From: Robinsoniella peoriensis
GTDB taxonomy: Bacteria; Bacillota; Clostridia; Lachnospirales; Lachnospiraceae
Strand: one strand, 5' to 3'
DNA: 64,000 nt
Assembly (NCBI RefSeq): GCF_042680125.1
Contig: NZ_JBHTNY010000012.1
The notes beneath the pieces are model-generated. The model was not told the origin of the DNA. It saw nothing but the letters and a program-made list of their open reading frames with translations, and did no database searches. Position 1 is the first letter of the stretch. Each line of letters opens with the position of its first letter. This document shows positions 8,448 to 17,333 of the stretch, in pieces. Both the position numbers and the translations under genes were made by a program.

Positions 8448-9125
8448 ATGCGTATTCTACTAATTGAAGATGATAAAGATCTTTGTAATCTTATACAGCT
8501 CCACTTTTTACAGGCACAATATGAAGCAGATATCTGCTACAACGGCGATGACGCTTTATTTCACATACAAAATACTTATTATGATATCCTTGTACTTGAC
8601 CGAATGATCCCCGAAATAGATGGACTTTCCCTATTGAAAATTATACGGGGACAAAATATCGAGACTCCCGTTATCATAATTACCGCACTGGAAAAGCTGC
8701 AGGATAAGATCTGCGGTCTGGACGCAGGCGCTGATGATTATATAACAAAACCATTTGAAATATCCGAATTGATGGCGCGTATCCGGGCTATATCAAGGCG
8801 TCCGGGAATTCTTCACTCCGCTGTAACCCTGAACTATAAAGATCTTGTTCTGGATGTAGAAAAACAAACTCTATCATCCGCGTCACTATCTGTCTCCCTG
8901 TCCCACAAGGAAACCCGCCTATTGGAAGTTTTTATAAAAAATGCTGAATTAACTCTCCAACGGGATTATTTGCTTAATTCTGTCTGGGGGGCTGATTCCG
9001 ATGTGGACGAAAGTAATTTAGATAATTACATCTATTTTCTAAGAAAAAGATTATCTAAAATAGAAGCAGAAACCAGTATTAAAACCATGCACGGAATCGG
9101 GTATTATTTGGCATCCACAAAATAG
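8448..9125 (+). CDS. OmpR-type DNA-binding response regulator
   Basis: A 225-residue regulator: receiver domain with IEDDKD acidic pocket, phospho-acceptor Asp51 in LVLDRMIPE and the lysine in YITKPFE, then an OmpR/PhoB winged helix (LSHKETRLLEVF, GADSDVDESNLDNYIYFLRKRL). The ATG at 8448 is used because AAGGAG lies 7 bases upstream and the receiver begins at this methionine. The histidine kinase follows 72 bp later. The pair is divergent from the lipoprotein gene. Confidence 0.92.
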   Translation: MRILLIEDDKDLCNLIQLHFLQAQYEADICYNGDDALFHIQNTYYDILVLDRMIPEIDGLSLLKIIRGQNIETPVIIITALEKLQDKICGLDAGADDYITKPFEISELMARIRAISRRPGILHSAVTLNYKDLVLDVEKQTLSSASLSVSLSHKETRLLEVFIKNAELTLQRDYLLNSVWGADSDVDESNLDNYIYFLRKRLSKIEAETSIKTMHGIGYYLASTK

Positions 9126-9197
9126 CACCTCCGACAGATCCGGGTTGATTGAACCATTATGCATACTCTAAAGTTTACGAAAGGATCTGACTGACAT

Positions 9198-10484
9198 ATG
9201 ATATTTCCTAATGTTCAAAAAAAATTAACTATCCTGTATGTACTGACTTCCGGAATTATTCTTACTGCGGCGCTTGCCATAACAGCTGTATTATATACAA
9301 AATTCCTATATCAAAAACAGACAGAGACTTTTCAGGCAAATATTTTTCATGTAGTCTCCACTTTACAGAACGGTTCTGCTGTTTCAGATTCCTGGCTGGA
9401 CGAACTAAGTTACCGTGAAAATCTGCTGATTCATATTGAAGAAAATGGAACACCTCTGCTTTATAATACCTCTGACAAGTTACACGCAGGTCAGAAAACT
9501 CTGATTCAGACTGCCAAAGATTATATCAGAGAAAATTATCTTACCTCTATAACAGGCTCTTCCTATCAAAGTCCATTGTTTAAGGTGACCGGAGCTGGTC
9601 AAGGTACTTTCCTTTGTGCCTACATTTCCTTATCTAACAATCGTCATTATCAGGATATTTATCTGTTAAATGATATATCTCATTTAAAATCAGATGGCTT
9701 TACACTCCTATTTTATTTACTGCTAATTGAATTTGTCAGCTGTATTTGCCTGTTCTACCTTGGACACCGGTTCGTCCGCCTTGCTCTGACGCCTGTGCGC
9801 GAGAATCAAAAACTACAAAATGACTTTATATCCGCTGCTTCCCATGAACTTCGTTCACCCGTAATGCTGATTCAAAATGCCGCTTCATCTGCACAGCAGT
9901 TTCACGATCAAACAGACTACTTTCATAATCTTATTCAACAGGAATGTATGAGAATGTCTTCTCTAATTCAGGATCTTTTAACCCTTACCATTTCACCGTC
10001 TGATACAGAAGAAGTCTTCATAGAATATGACCCTGATACATTGCTTCTGGAAATCTATGAAAAGTATCTGACTCTGTGTAAAGCCAAAAACCTTCACCTT
10101 CGCCTGGAATCTGCCGATTATCTCACTGACAGTCCCACAAGTATCCCCGGATATCTATCCCAGGTTATTCGTATATTTCTCGACAATGCAATAGCCTACT
10201 CACCAAGTGGAGAAACTGTTACATTACGAATGTCCGTTAACAAAAATGACATTTACTTTTCAGTTATTGATCATGGCTGCGGTATCGCAGATGAAGATAA
10301 AAAGAAGGTCTGCCAGAGATTCTATCAGGGTGACATATCACGTAGCAGCAAAGAACATTTTGGGCTTGGTTTAAGTATTGCACAAAAATATACCACCTCC
10401 CTGAGGGGCAAAATTTTATTAGAAGATACCCCCGGAGGCGGATGTACTTTTATTCTAAAATGCTCCTACACTATCTCTCCGTAA
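9198..10484 (+). CDS. Sensor histidine kinase
   Basis: A 428-residue membrane kinase. Hydrophobic segments at about 8-32 and 168-190 bracket a 135-residue extracellular sensor that I do not recognise. There is no clear HAMP domain between the second segment and the phosphorylation site His216 (SAASHELRSPVMLI). The ATPase domain has the N-box (VIRIFLDNAIAYS), the G1 box DHGCGIADED and the G2 box FGLGLSIAQKY. The last 14 bases overlap, tail to tail, the end of ilvN on the other strand. Confidence 0.92.
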   Translation: MIFPNVQKKLTILYVLTSGIILTAALAITAVLYTKFLYQKQTETFQANIFHVVSTLQNGSAVSDSWLDELSYRENLLIHIEENGTPLLYNTSDKLHAGQKTLIQTAKDYIRENYLTSITGSSYQSPLFKVTGAGQGTFLCAYISLSNNRHYQDIYLLNDISHLKSDGFTLLFYLLLIEFVSCICLFYLGHRFVRLALTPVRENQKLQNDFISAASHELRSPVMLIQNAASSAQQFHDQTDYFHNLIQQECMRMSSLIQDLLTLTISPSDTEEVFIEYDPDTLLLEIYEKYLTLCKAKNLHLRLESADYLTDSPTSIPGYLSQVIRIFLDNAIAYSPSGETVTLRMSVNKNDIYFSVIDHGCGIADEDKKKVCQRFYQGDISRSSKEHFGLGLSIAQKYTTSLRGKILLEDTPGGGCTFILKCSYTISP

Positions 10485-10968
10485 TACTAATTGATTCTAT
10501 CGCCACACTGCCGCCCCGCACTACTTCAATTGCAGAAAATTCTTTTGCAGCAAGCTTAACCAGATCGTTATTGCGCTCCTCCGTCTGTACACATTCCAGT
10601 ACCAGACGGTCTTTGTTCATATCTACTGCCTTGACGCCAAAGACTTCCGCCATACGGAAGGCTTCATTTTTATCCTGTTCACCTGCCGTGTGGATTTTCA
10701 GATACATCAGTTCCTTCATATGAATCGGAACATTTGTAAAATCAACAACTTTTATAACTTCTACACATCTGTTCAGCTGTTTCTTAATCTGCTCAAAGGT
10801 AGCATCATCACTGTCCACACAGATTGTCATTCTGGACACTGTATTATCTTCCGTCTCTCCCACCGTCAAACTATGCAGATTATAAGATTTTCCGGAAAAC
10901 AGTCCTGATATCCTAGCCAGCACACCCACATCATTTTCCACATATAACGATATCCATCTTTTCTTCAT
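10471..10968 (-). CDS. ilvN: Acetolactate synthase small (regulatory) subunit
   Basis: A 165-residue protein. An N-terminal ACT domain (about 3-75: WISLYVENDVGVLARISGLF, then YNLHSLTVGETED) binds branched-chain amino acids for feedback control, and the C-terminal domain contacts the catalytic subunit. It acts with IlvB in the first shared step of valine, leucine and isoleucine synthesis. It follows ilvB by 15 bp on the same strand. It ends inside the last codons of the converging histidine kinase gene. Confidence 0.95.
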   Translation of the reverse strand: MKKRWISLYVENDVGVLARISGLFSGKSYNLHSLTVGETEDNTVSRMTICVDSDDATFEQIKKQLNRCVEVIKVVDFTNVPIHMKELMYLKIHTAGEQDKNEAFRMAEVFGVKAVDMNKDRLVLECVQTEERNNDLVKLAAKEFSAIEVVRGGSVAIESISITER

Positions 10969-10983
10969 TTAACTATTCCTCCT

Positions 10984-12711
10984 TTAACATTCCATTACCA
11001 TATCGTGAATTGCATTTCCACCCGGCACCATAGGCAATACCAGTTCATCCCGTTCAATAATAAATTCGATGATCGTCGGACTGTTCTGGTTCCTCTCAGT
11101 CTCTATAAATGCAGCCTCTATTTCATTTTCATCAAATACACGGATTCCTTTCGCTCCATAACTGTCAGCCAGTTTTACAAAATCCGGAGAGTATACAGGA
11201 CATCCGTTGGTCTTACAGCCTTCACAGCTGCTTCCACAGCTTCTTCTTCGTTTCATGCAGGTACTTGCATAGCGTTTATCGTAAAATAACTGCTGCCACT
11301 GTCTTACCATTCCCAGGTAACTATTGTTAAAAATACAGATTGTAAGCGGTATTTCACAGGTTACGGCTGTTGCCAATTCCTGAATATTCATCTGCACACC
11401 ACCATCTCCCGATACACAGATTACCTGTCTCTTCGGATTTCCCAGTTTTGCCCCTATTGCTGCCGGCAGGCCATATCCCATAGTCCCTAGTCCGCCGGAC
11501 GTTAAAAGCCTGGTCTGTTGGTTCATTTCCAGAAACTGTGTTACCCACATCTGGTGCTGCCCAACATCTGTTACAATAATCCCGTCTTTTCCCCGTTTAT
11601 TAATAACCTCAATGATTTTATCCGGTGAAAGTCCTTTGTGAGTACTTCTGGCAATCGGAAATTCCGCTTTCCATTCCCTGATTCGTCCTATCCACTCTGT
11701 TCTTTCACAATCCTCTGCCTTTTCCAGCATTGCTTCCATTGCCAGTTTCGCATCCGCTACAATTGGAACATCTACATGAATATTTCTGGATATGGAAGCC
11801 GCCTCAATATCTACATGGATTATCGTTGCTTCCGGTGCAAATTCACTGATTTTTCCCGTGATCCGGTCGTTAAACCTGGTTCCTATGGAGAACAGCAGGT
11901 CGCACTCGCTAATTGCCATATTCGAAGCATAAGAACCATGCATTCCAATATTTCCAATATAATAATCATGATCCGTAGGTATCGCCCCCTTTCCCATAAT
12001 CGTAGTAATTACGGGAACATGAACCTTCTTCACCAATTCTTCCAATGCGCCTTGCGCACCTGCAATCGGAACACCGCCACCAATTAAGAACACAGGGCGT
12101 CTGGCGCTTTTTAACATCTCCAGAGCCTTTTTAATCTGACCTTTGTGTACAGATAAATTAGGCTTATATCCCCTGATAGAAACAGGTTCATCAAAGCAGT
12201 CTTCAAACATCTCATTTTGAATATCCTTTGGGAAATCAACAACTACCGGTCCCGGTTTTCCTGTTCTGGCAATATAAAAAGCTTCTTTTATGATCCGTAC
12301 CAGATCTTTTCTCTCCCTGACTGTAACCGCATATTTGCAGATACTTCTGGTAATTCCAACGATATCTACTTCCTGAAAAGCATCATTTCCAATTAAGTGG
12401 GTCGGCACCTGGCCGGTAAAGCATACCAGCGGTACACTGTCATAATTAGCCGTTGCAATCCCGGTAACCAGATTTGTTGCCCCCGGACCGCTGGTAACAA
12501 GGCAAACTCCAACTTTCCCCGTAGATCTGGCATAACCATCTGCAGCATGGATCAGCCCCTGCTCATGTCTCGGAAGAATTACTTCTATGTCTCTCTGATC
12601 ATAAAGGGCATCAAAAATATCAATTGCATAACCGCCCGGATAACCGAATAACATATCAACCCCTTCCCGTTTTAATGCTTCAATAAAAGCCTGCGTTCCT
12701 TTTCTTTCCAT
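10984..12711 (-). CDS. ilvB: Acetolactate synthase large (catalytic) subunit
   Basis: A 575-residue thiamine-diphosphate enzyme that condenses pyruvate with pyruvate or 2-ketobutyrate. The N-terminal domain has the catalytic glutamate in LPRHEQGLIHAADGYA and the typical TSGPGATNLVTGIA; the central FAD-binding-type domain includes IGTRFNDRITG; the C-terminal domain has the diphosphate motif VSGDGGVQMNIQEL through NNSYLGMVRQWQ. An unusual five-cysteine insertion lies at about residues 482-500, between LFYDKRYAST and SPDFVKLADSYG. Start 12711 is used because AAGGAGG precedes it; an in-frame ATG at 12753 lies inside the leader terminator region. Controlled by the T-box leader upstream. Confidence 0.96.
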   Translation of the reverse strand: MERKGTQAFIEALKREGVDMLFGYPGGYAIDIFDALYDQRDIEVILPRHEQGLIHAADGYARSTGKVGVCLVTSGPGATNLVTGIATANYDSVPLVCFTGQVPTHLIGNDAFQEVDIVGITRSICKYAVTVRERKDLVRIIKEAFYIARTGKPGPVVVDFPKDIQNEMFEDCFDEPVSIRGYKPNLSVHKGQIKKALEMLKSARRPVFLIGGGVPIAGAQGALEELVKKVHVPVITTIMGKGAIPTDHDYYIGNIGMHGSYASNMAISECDLLFSIGTRFNDRITGKISEFAPEATIIHVDIEAASISRNIHVDVPIVADAKLAMEAMLEKAEDCERTEWIGRIREWKAEFPIARSTHKGLSPDKIIEVINKRGKDGIIVTDVGQHQMWVTQFLEMNQQTRLLTSGGLGTMGYGLPAAIGAKLGNPKRQVICVSGDGGVQMNIQELATAVTCEIPLTICIFNNSYLGMVRQWQQLFYDKRYASTCMKRRRSCGSSCEGCKTNGCPVYSPDFVKLADSYGAKGIRVFDENEIEAAFIETERNQNSPTIIEFIIERDELVLPMVPGGNAIHDMVMEC

Positions 12712-12753
12712 TGCATTTCCTCCTTTACAAATTCCATTGATACATTCCGGCAA

Positions 12754-12789
12754 TAAAAAAGCCCTAAGCTAATAAAATTAGCTTAGGGC
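12754..12789 (-). terminator. T-box-controlled terminator
   Basis: The arms GCCCTAAGCTAAT (12761-12773 on plus) and its exact complement (12777-12789) form a 13-bp stem with a 3-nt loop. On the minus strand it is followed by a run of T (complement of 12754-12760). It is the attenuator competing with the T-box antiterminator. Confidence 0.93.
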
Positions 12790-13098
12790 GAATACGCTGT
12801 GATCCGTGTTACCACCTAAATTCAAAGAATAATCTTTGCACTCTGCCAGTACGGATAATCCTCCATCTGACATGATAACTTCTCATTTCAGTACGGAAAA
12901 ATCGATACTGCTTTCCCTGTAACGGTGGAAAATTCCGTTGAAGCCTACTTAGGTAATCCTGTTCAGTTCACTGCTCAAAGGCTACTTCCATACTTCCTTG
13001 TTAAAGATTCGCACCAACCATCTTTTCTCTGGAACTCAGTGAGTATGTACTCCTCCTCATCATTGCATTTGTCATTTTATATTATATGCATTTCTGAT
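12754..13098 (-). ncRNA. T-box leader RNA of the ilvB-ilvN operon
   Basis: On the minus strand the leader contains the T-box core AGGTGGTAACACGG (12817-12804) whose bulge pairs with the uncharged tRNA acceptor end. It is followed by a 13-bp terminator hairpin and T-run (12789-12754). The upstream part (13070-12900) can form the long stem I, with an AGTA internal-loop-like motif near 13053-13050. Family knowledge: uncharged tRNA stabilises the antiterminator so the operon is read when the cognate amino acid is short. I could not fix the specifier codon; a branched-chain tRNA (Leu, Ile or Val) is expected from the genes. Confidence 0.92.
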
Positions 13099-13105
13099 AT
13101 TTTTT

Positions 13106-13135
13106 ATTATAACTGGGATACTCGCTGATTGTCAA
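13106..13135 (-). promoter_or_regulatory. Promoter of the T-box/ilvBN transcript
   Basis: On the minus strand TTGACA (13130-13135) and TATAAT (13106-13111) are separated by 18 bp, so transcription should start near 13098. Confidence 0.85.
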
Positions 13136-13166
13136 TACTTTTTTTCAGACAGTTTTCTTTCTCACC

Positions 13167-14291
13167 CTACTCAAACATCGCGACTGCATTCTGCAGTTCT
13201 GCAATAATTTCAATATGCTGTGGACACTGAGCCTCACATGCTCCGCATTGCAGGCAATCCGATGCCTTGTTTCCGCCGCCTGTTACAAAACCGTATTCAT
13301 TTTTTGCATCCTGCAGGTTCTTAAATGTCGCATTTTTATTCATTGCCTTAAAAATCTCCGGTATCGGAATCTGTTGTGGACAGACTTCCATGCAGTACTG
13401 GCAGTTTGTACATGGGATCAGCGGCATATTTTTCAGCTTCGCTGTGACTTCATCAATCACCTTCTGATCTTCCGTTGTGATTTTCTCAAACTCAGCCATA
13501 AAGCTTAAATTATCTTCCATCTGCTCCATATTTGACATTCCGCTTAATACCGTAATAACGCCTTCCAGAGAAGCTGCAAAACGCAGCGCCCAGGATGCTA
13601 CGGAATGTTCCGGTCTTGCTTCTTTAAATATTTCGTCCAACTCAGGAGTCAGTGATGCCAGTGTTCCTCCCTTAACCGGCTCCATAATGATTACCGGTTT
13701 GTTATGTTTTCTTGCCACTTCATAACATTTCTTTGCCTGAATAATGCTGTCGTCCCAATCACAATAATTGATCTGAAGCTGTACAAATTCTGCATCCGGA
13801 TGTTTTTGTAATATTTCATCCAGACAATCAGCCGTATCATGAAAAGAAAATCCATAATGTTTGATCAGGCCTTTTTCTTTCTGCTCTTTTACAAACTCCC
13901 ATGCTTCATATTCTTCATACTTTACGGCCTTATTCCGATCAATTGCATGTAAAAGGTAAAAATCAAAATAACCTGCTCCGGTACGTTCTAACTGGGTGTT
14001 AAAGATTTTAGCTACATCTTCTTTTGCATTTACCAGCCATACCGGGAGCTTCGTAGCCAGCTGATAGCTGTCCCTGGGATATCTGCTGGTTAAGGATGCT
14101 TTTACTGCTTCTTCTGAATGTCCATCCAGGTATGGATATGCGGTATCAAAATATGTAAATCCCTTTTCCATATACAGATCTACCATTTTTATAGTCTGTT
14201 CCACATCAATCGTGTTGTCTTCCAACATTGGCAGGCGCATCATCCCAAACCCCAATTTCTTAATCTCAGATCCTAAAAATTTTTCACTCAT
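13167..14291 (-). CDS. Aldo/keto reductase with C-terminal 4Fe-4S ferredoxin domain
   Basis: A 374-residue fusion. Residues 1-280 are an aldo/keto reductase barrel: the catalytic set appears as Asp and Tyr in YFDTAYPYLDG, Lys in LATKLPVW, and His in DFYLLHAIDR. Residues 285-374 hold two cluster motifs, CTNCQYCMEVCP and CLQCGACEAQCP, typical for two [4Fe-4S] clusters. Family knowledge: common in anaerobic Clostridia, with physiological substrates usually unknown. It is the last gene of the larE-larB-larC operon (38 bp after larC), so a role in 2-hydroxy acid metabolism is possible but unproven. Confidence 0.9.
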   Translation of the reverse strand: MSEKFLGSEIKKLGFGMMRLPMLEDNTIDVEQTIKMVDLYMEKGFTYFDTAYPYLDGHSEEAVKASLTSRYPRDSYQLATKLPVWLVNAKEDVAKIFNTQLERTGAGYFDFYLLHAIDRNKAVKYEEYEAWEFVKEQKEKGLIKHYGFSFHDTADCLDEILQKHPDAEFVQLQINYCDWDDSIIQAKKCYEVARKHNKPVIIMEPVKGGTLASLTPELDEIFKEARPEHSVASWALRFAASLEGVITVLSGMSNMEQMEDNLSFMAEFEKITTEDQKVIDEVTAKLKNMPLIPCTNCQYCMEVCPQQIPIPEIFKAMNKNATFKNLQDAKNEYGFVTGGGNKASDCLQCGACEAQCPQHIEIIAELQNAVAMFE

Positions 14292-14329
14292 TACATAATC
14301 CTCCTTTATATTTGATATACAGTGTCTTA

Positions 14330-15565
14330 TTATTCTGCTTCATAGATGCATTGATATATTTCTTTTAACGGTACTCCCTGCTGCATCGCCAGTTTTTTAG
14401 CACTTTCATACTCCGGATAAATTCTTTCTTCTGCTCCTGCAGTCACCTTTTTTACTTCCAGTTCTCCATATCTCGTAGAAATAACCTCTTTTGCTCTAGG
14501 CAAAACAGTTCGGCTCTCTAATCTTTTACGTAAGCCGATAGTAGTGGTATGCAAAAATATAATCTCTTCTATTTTCTTCATATCTTCCGGAACACAAATT
14601 GCAGTCATGCGGTATGCCGGTCTGTTCTTCTTCATATATATTGGTGTAAAAAACACATCCAATGCTCCCTGTTCAAAAAGCCGTTCCATAACATATCCCA
14701 GGAATTCGCCTGTGCAGTCATCCAGATTCGTTTCCAGGACTAATACCTGATCATCTTTATCCTGAAATCTCCCATCCACATTCACGATCTCACCCAGGCT
14801 GACCTTTAGAAGATTTGGTATTTCAAGATCCTTCGTACCTGCGCCCCAACCGATTTTTTGGACATTCATTTTTGGCATATTTCCATAAGAAGATGCCAGT
14901 TCTGCTATGATTGCAGCCCCGGTGGGTGTCACAAGCTCGGTATTAATGTCAATCTGCCTGGTAATCGCATCGCTGGCTGCAAAAATTTCAGATACTGCCG
15001 GAACGGGAACCGCAAGTTTCCCATGCTGGCAATGAATAAACCCGCTGCCATCCTGAATAATAGATGCACACACCATATCCGGTCTGAGCATATCAATTAA
15101 AATCGCAGTTCCTATAATATCCACAATGGAGTCTACTGCCCCAACTTCATGAAAATGGACTTCTTCCAGTTTCCTGTTATGTACTTTCGCTTCTGCTTTT
15201 GCCACCCGTAAAAAAATGCGTTTCGACAGATCCTTTGCGCCTGACGTAATTCCGCTTTCTTCTATGATACGATTAATATCCATTAAGTTCCGATGTTCAT
15301 GATGATGCCCCTGCGGATGGTGCTGATGTTCATGAATATCATGACCTTCACGAACTTCATGCTCCAAATGTACTTTCACATAATTACCCGTTATTCCGTT
15401 TTTTACCGCCTTATTAAAACTTATTTTATATCCATCCACATGGAGCTTTTCCAGTTCTTGCAAAAATACCTGTCTGTCTAATCCCAGATCCAGGAGCGCT
15501 CCAAGAGTCATATCTCCGCTTATTCCCGAAAAACAGTCGAAAAATAAGATTCTTTTCTTCTGCAT
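14330..15565 (-). CDS. larC: Nickel-pincer cofactor biosynthesis protein LarC (nickel insertase)
   Basis: A 411-residue CTP-dependent cyclometallase that inserts nickel into the pyridinium-3,5-bisthiocarboxylic acid mononucleotide. The N-terminus FFDCFSGISGDMTLGALLDLG is the family signature. A histidine-rich loop at about residues 76-93 (HDIHEHQHHPQGHHHEH) likely handles nickel. In some lactobacilli larC is split and joined by ribosomal frameshifting; here it is one uninterrupted frame. Its ATG follows the larB stop codon directly with no spacer, so expression is coupled. Confidence 0.95.
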   Translation of the reverse strand: MQKKRILFFDCFSGISGDMTLGALLDLGLDRQVFLQELEKLHVDGYKISFNKAVKNGITGNYVKVHLEHEVREGHDIHEHQHHPQGHHHEHRNLMDINRIIEESGITSGAKDLSKRIFLRVAKAEAKVHNRKLEEVHFHEVGAVDSIVDIIGTAILIDMLRPDMVCASIIQDGSGFIHCQHGKLAVPVPAVSEIFAASDAITRQIDINTELVTPTGAAIIAELASSYGNMPKMNVQKIGWGAGTKDLEIPNLLKVSLGEIVNVDGRFQDKDDQVLVLETNLDDCTGEFLGYVMERLFEQGALDVFFTPIYMKKNRPAYRMTAICVPEDMKKIEEIIFLHTTTIGLRKRLESRTVLPRAKEVISTRYGELEVKKVTAGAEERIYPEYESAKKLAMQQGVPLKEIYQCIYEAE

Positions 15566-16324
15566 CTATTCTTTTCCTCCCAGACTATTTATACTGTGCG
15601 CCATATAACCCGCACCAAATCCGTTGTCAATATTTACCACGCTGATTCCGCTGGCACAGCTGTTCAGCATTGCCAGGAGAGGGGCAACACCACCGAAATT
15701 TGCTCCGTATCCAACAGAAGTAGGCACCGCAATAACAGGCTTATCCGTCAGCCCGCCTACAACAGAAGCCAGCGCCCCTTCCATTCCGGCTACAGCGATC
15801 ACTACATTTGCCCTGGCAAGAACATCCAGTTTCGACAAAAGCCTGTGTATTCCGGCAACACCTACATCATAGATTTCTTCTACATGATTCCCCAGAAAAC
15901 GTGCTGTTATGGCTGCCTCTTTGGCAACCGGAAGATCGGATGTTCCGGCACATGCCACTACCACCACGCCTTTATTCATAGAAACAGCTTCCCTATTATA
16001 TTGGATAATCCTGGCTTCTTCATCATATTCCATATCCGGGCATACTATTTTAACTGCCTCATACTTTTCCGCTGAGCATCTCGTCCCCAGGATATTTCCG
16101 ACCTGATGTGCGATCATATTTTCTACGATTCCTGCTATCTGCTCACTGGTTTTTCCCTCACAGTAAATAACCTCAGATACTCCAGTCCTGATCTTTCTCT
16201 GATAATCAATCATTGCATACCCAAGGTCATCAACAGTTTCTTCTTTCATCCGTTTTTCTGCTTCGGCAACTGAAATTTCATGTGCATTTAACTTTTCTAA
16301 TATTTCCTTTACTTCCACGTTCAC
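15566..16324 (-). CDS. larB: Nickel-pincer cofactor biosynthesis protein LarB (carboxylase/hydrolase)
   Basis: A 252-residue protein with a C-terminal AIR-carboxylase-like (PurE-type) domain: VVVACAGTSDLPVAKEAAITARFLG, then AGMEGALASVVGGL and TSVGYGANFGG. Family knowledge: LarB carboxylates nicotinic acid adenine dinucleotide and releases AMP, the first step in making the nickel-pincer cofactor of lactate racemase. It lies between larE (63 bp upstream) and larC (directly downstream). Confidence 0.95.
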   Translation of the reverse strand: MNVEVKEILEKLNAHEISVAEAEKRMKEETVDDLGYAMIDYQRKIRTGVSEVIYCEGKTSEQIAGIVENMIAHQVGNILGTRCSAEKYEAVKIVCPDMEYDEEARIIQYNREAVSMNKGVVVVACAGTSDLPVAKEAAITARFLGNHVEEIYDVGVAGIHRLLSKLDVLARANVVIAVAGMEGALASVVGGLTDKPVIAVPTSVGYGANFGGVAPLLAMLNSCASGISVVNIDNGFGAGYMAHSINSLGGKE

Positions 16325-16387
16325 ACCAACTTTCCAACCCGCATGTATCCGAACTGTAGCTATACAGACTTTATACTGCTTTTCCTC

Positions 16388-17170
16388 TTACAAATCAAAA
16401 CTTCCGCTGCGGAATCCTTCCAGATCCAGCGTTACATAATCAAATCCGCATGCCTTAACCTTGTTCACAAAGTCCTTATGTTCCAGAAGGCATTTAAAAT
16501 CCTCTTTTGCAACTTCAACCCGTGCAATCCTGTCATGTACCCGTATTCTGCCTGAATCTATCCCCAGCTCCTTAAGACAGCGTTCCGCATCCTCCACCTG
16601 TTTTAATTTTTCCGCTGTCAACTGCGTACCATAAGGAAAACGCGAAGCCAGACAGGCATTAGACGGTTTATTCCAGGTGATAATCCCCAGTTCTCTGCTT
16701 ACATTCCTGATATCCTGTTTTGTAAATCCACACTCATAAAGCAGGGAACAGATCCCCAGCTCTTGGGCTGCTGCTGCACCAGGCCGATATACCTTAGCAT
16801 CATCCAGATTCTTCCCATCCAATACAACTTCATACCCCTGGGTTTTGGCCATTTCGATAATCTTCGACATTAAGTTCTTTTTACAATAATAACATCTCTT
16901 CTTATCATTCCCGGCAAATTCAGGCACCGTGAATACATCCATTGCAAGAATTTCATACTGCACATCTTTGTCTTTTAACAGCTGAACCGCTTCCTGATAA
17001 TCAACTTGAGCCAGCATAGCTCCACTGCATAATACAGCAAGCACATTTTCTTTTCCTAACGTTTCTCTTGCTACAGACATCAAAAAATTAGAGTCCACTC
17101 CGCCTGAATATGCAATTGCTACTTTCTTTAATTCTTTCAGCCTTTTCTTTAATAATTCCAGTTTATCCAT
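16388..17170 (-). CDS. larE: Nickel-pincer cofactor biosynthesis protein LarE (sulfur transferase)
   Basis: A 260-residue PP-loop ATPase. SGGVDSNFL at 22-30 is the pyrophosphatase loop. Cys173 in NACLASRFPYG lies where the sacrificial sulfur-donor cysteine of lactobacillar LarE is found. RCYYCKKNLM (about 92-101) is a further conserved cysteine pair of the family. Role: sulfur transfer to the carboxylated dinucleotide after AMP activation. It is the first gene of the lar operon and lies behind the MerR-type promoter at 17279-17309. Confidence 0.95.
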   Translation of the reverse strand: MDKLELLKKRLKELKKVAIAYSGGVDSNFLMSVARETLGKENVLAVLCSGAMLAQVDYQEAVQLLKDKDVQYEILAMDVFTVPEFAGNDKKRCYYCKKNLMSKIIEMAKTQGYEVVLDGKNLDDAKVYRPGAAAAQELGICSLLYECGFTKQDIRNVSRELGIITWNKPSNACLASRFPYGTQLTAEKLKQVEDAERCLKELGIDSGRIRVHDRIARVEVAKEDFKCLLEHKDFVNKVKACGFDYVTLDLEGFRSGSFDL

Positions 17171-17278
17171 GTATGCCTTTCCGATACTTGTAACCCGATC
17201 TGTATATTCATTCTATTGTATCATATTTTCGGGTTTCAGACCATATTTACATAATATTTGCACAACTCTGTTTTATAT

Positions 17279-17309
17279 AGAGTAGCACTTAAAGTTTGCT
17301 TTAAGTCAA
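17279..17309 (-). promoter_or_regulatory. MerR-type promoter/operator of the lar operon
   Basis: On the minus strand TTGACT (17304-17309) and TACTCT (17279-17284) are separated by 19 bp, the over-long spacer typical of MerR-activated promoters. A perfect dyad fills it: ACTTAAAG (17287-17294) and CTTTAAGT (17299-17306) with a 4-nt centre. The promoter lies between the MerR gene stop (17334) and larE start (17170), so it should serve larE-larB-larC-reductase. Confidence 0.78.
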
Positions 17310-17333
17310 GTACTTTTTCACTTAACCTTTCAC

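Noticed and set aside
11638..12087. A 149-residue frame on the plus strand inside ilvB
   Set aside because: Antisense to a clearly conserved enzyme, with no ribosome site and no recognisable protein features.
12925..13128. A short plus-strand frame in the ilvB leader
   Set aside because: The segment is explained by the T-box leader and promoter on the minus strand.
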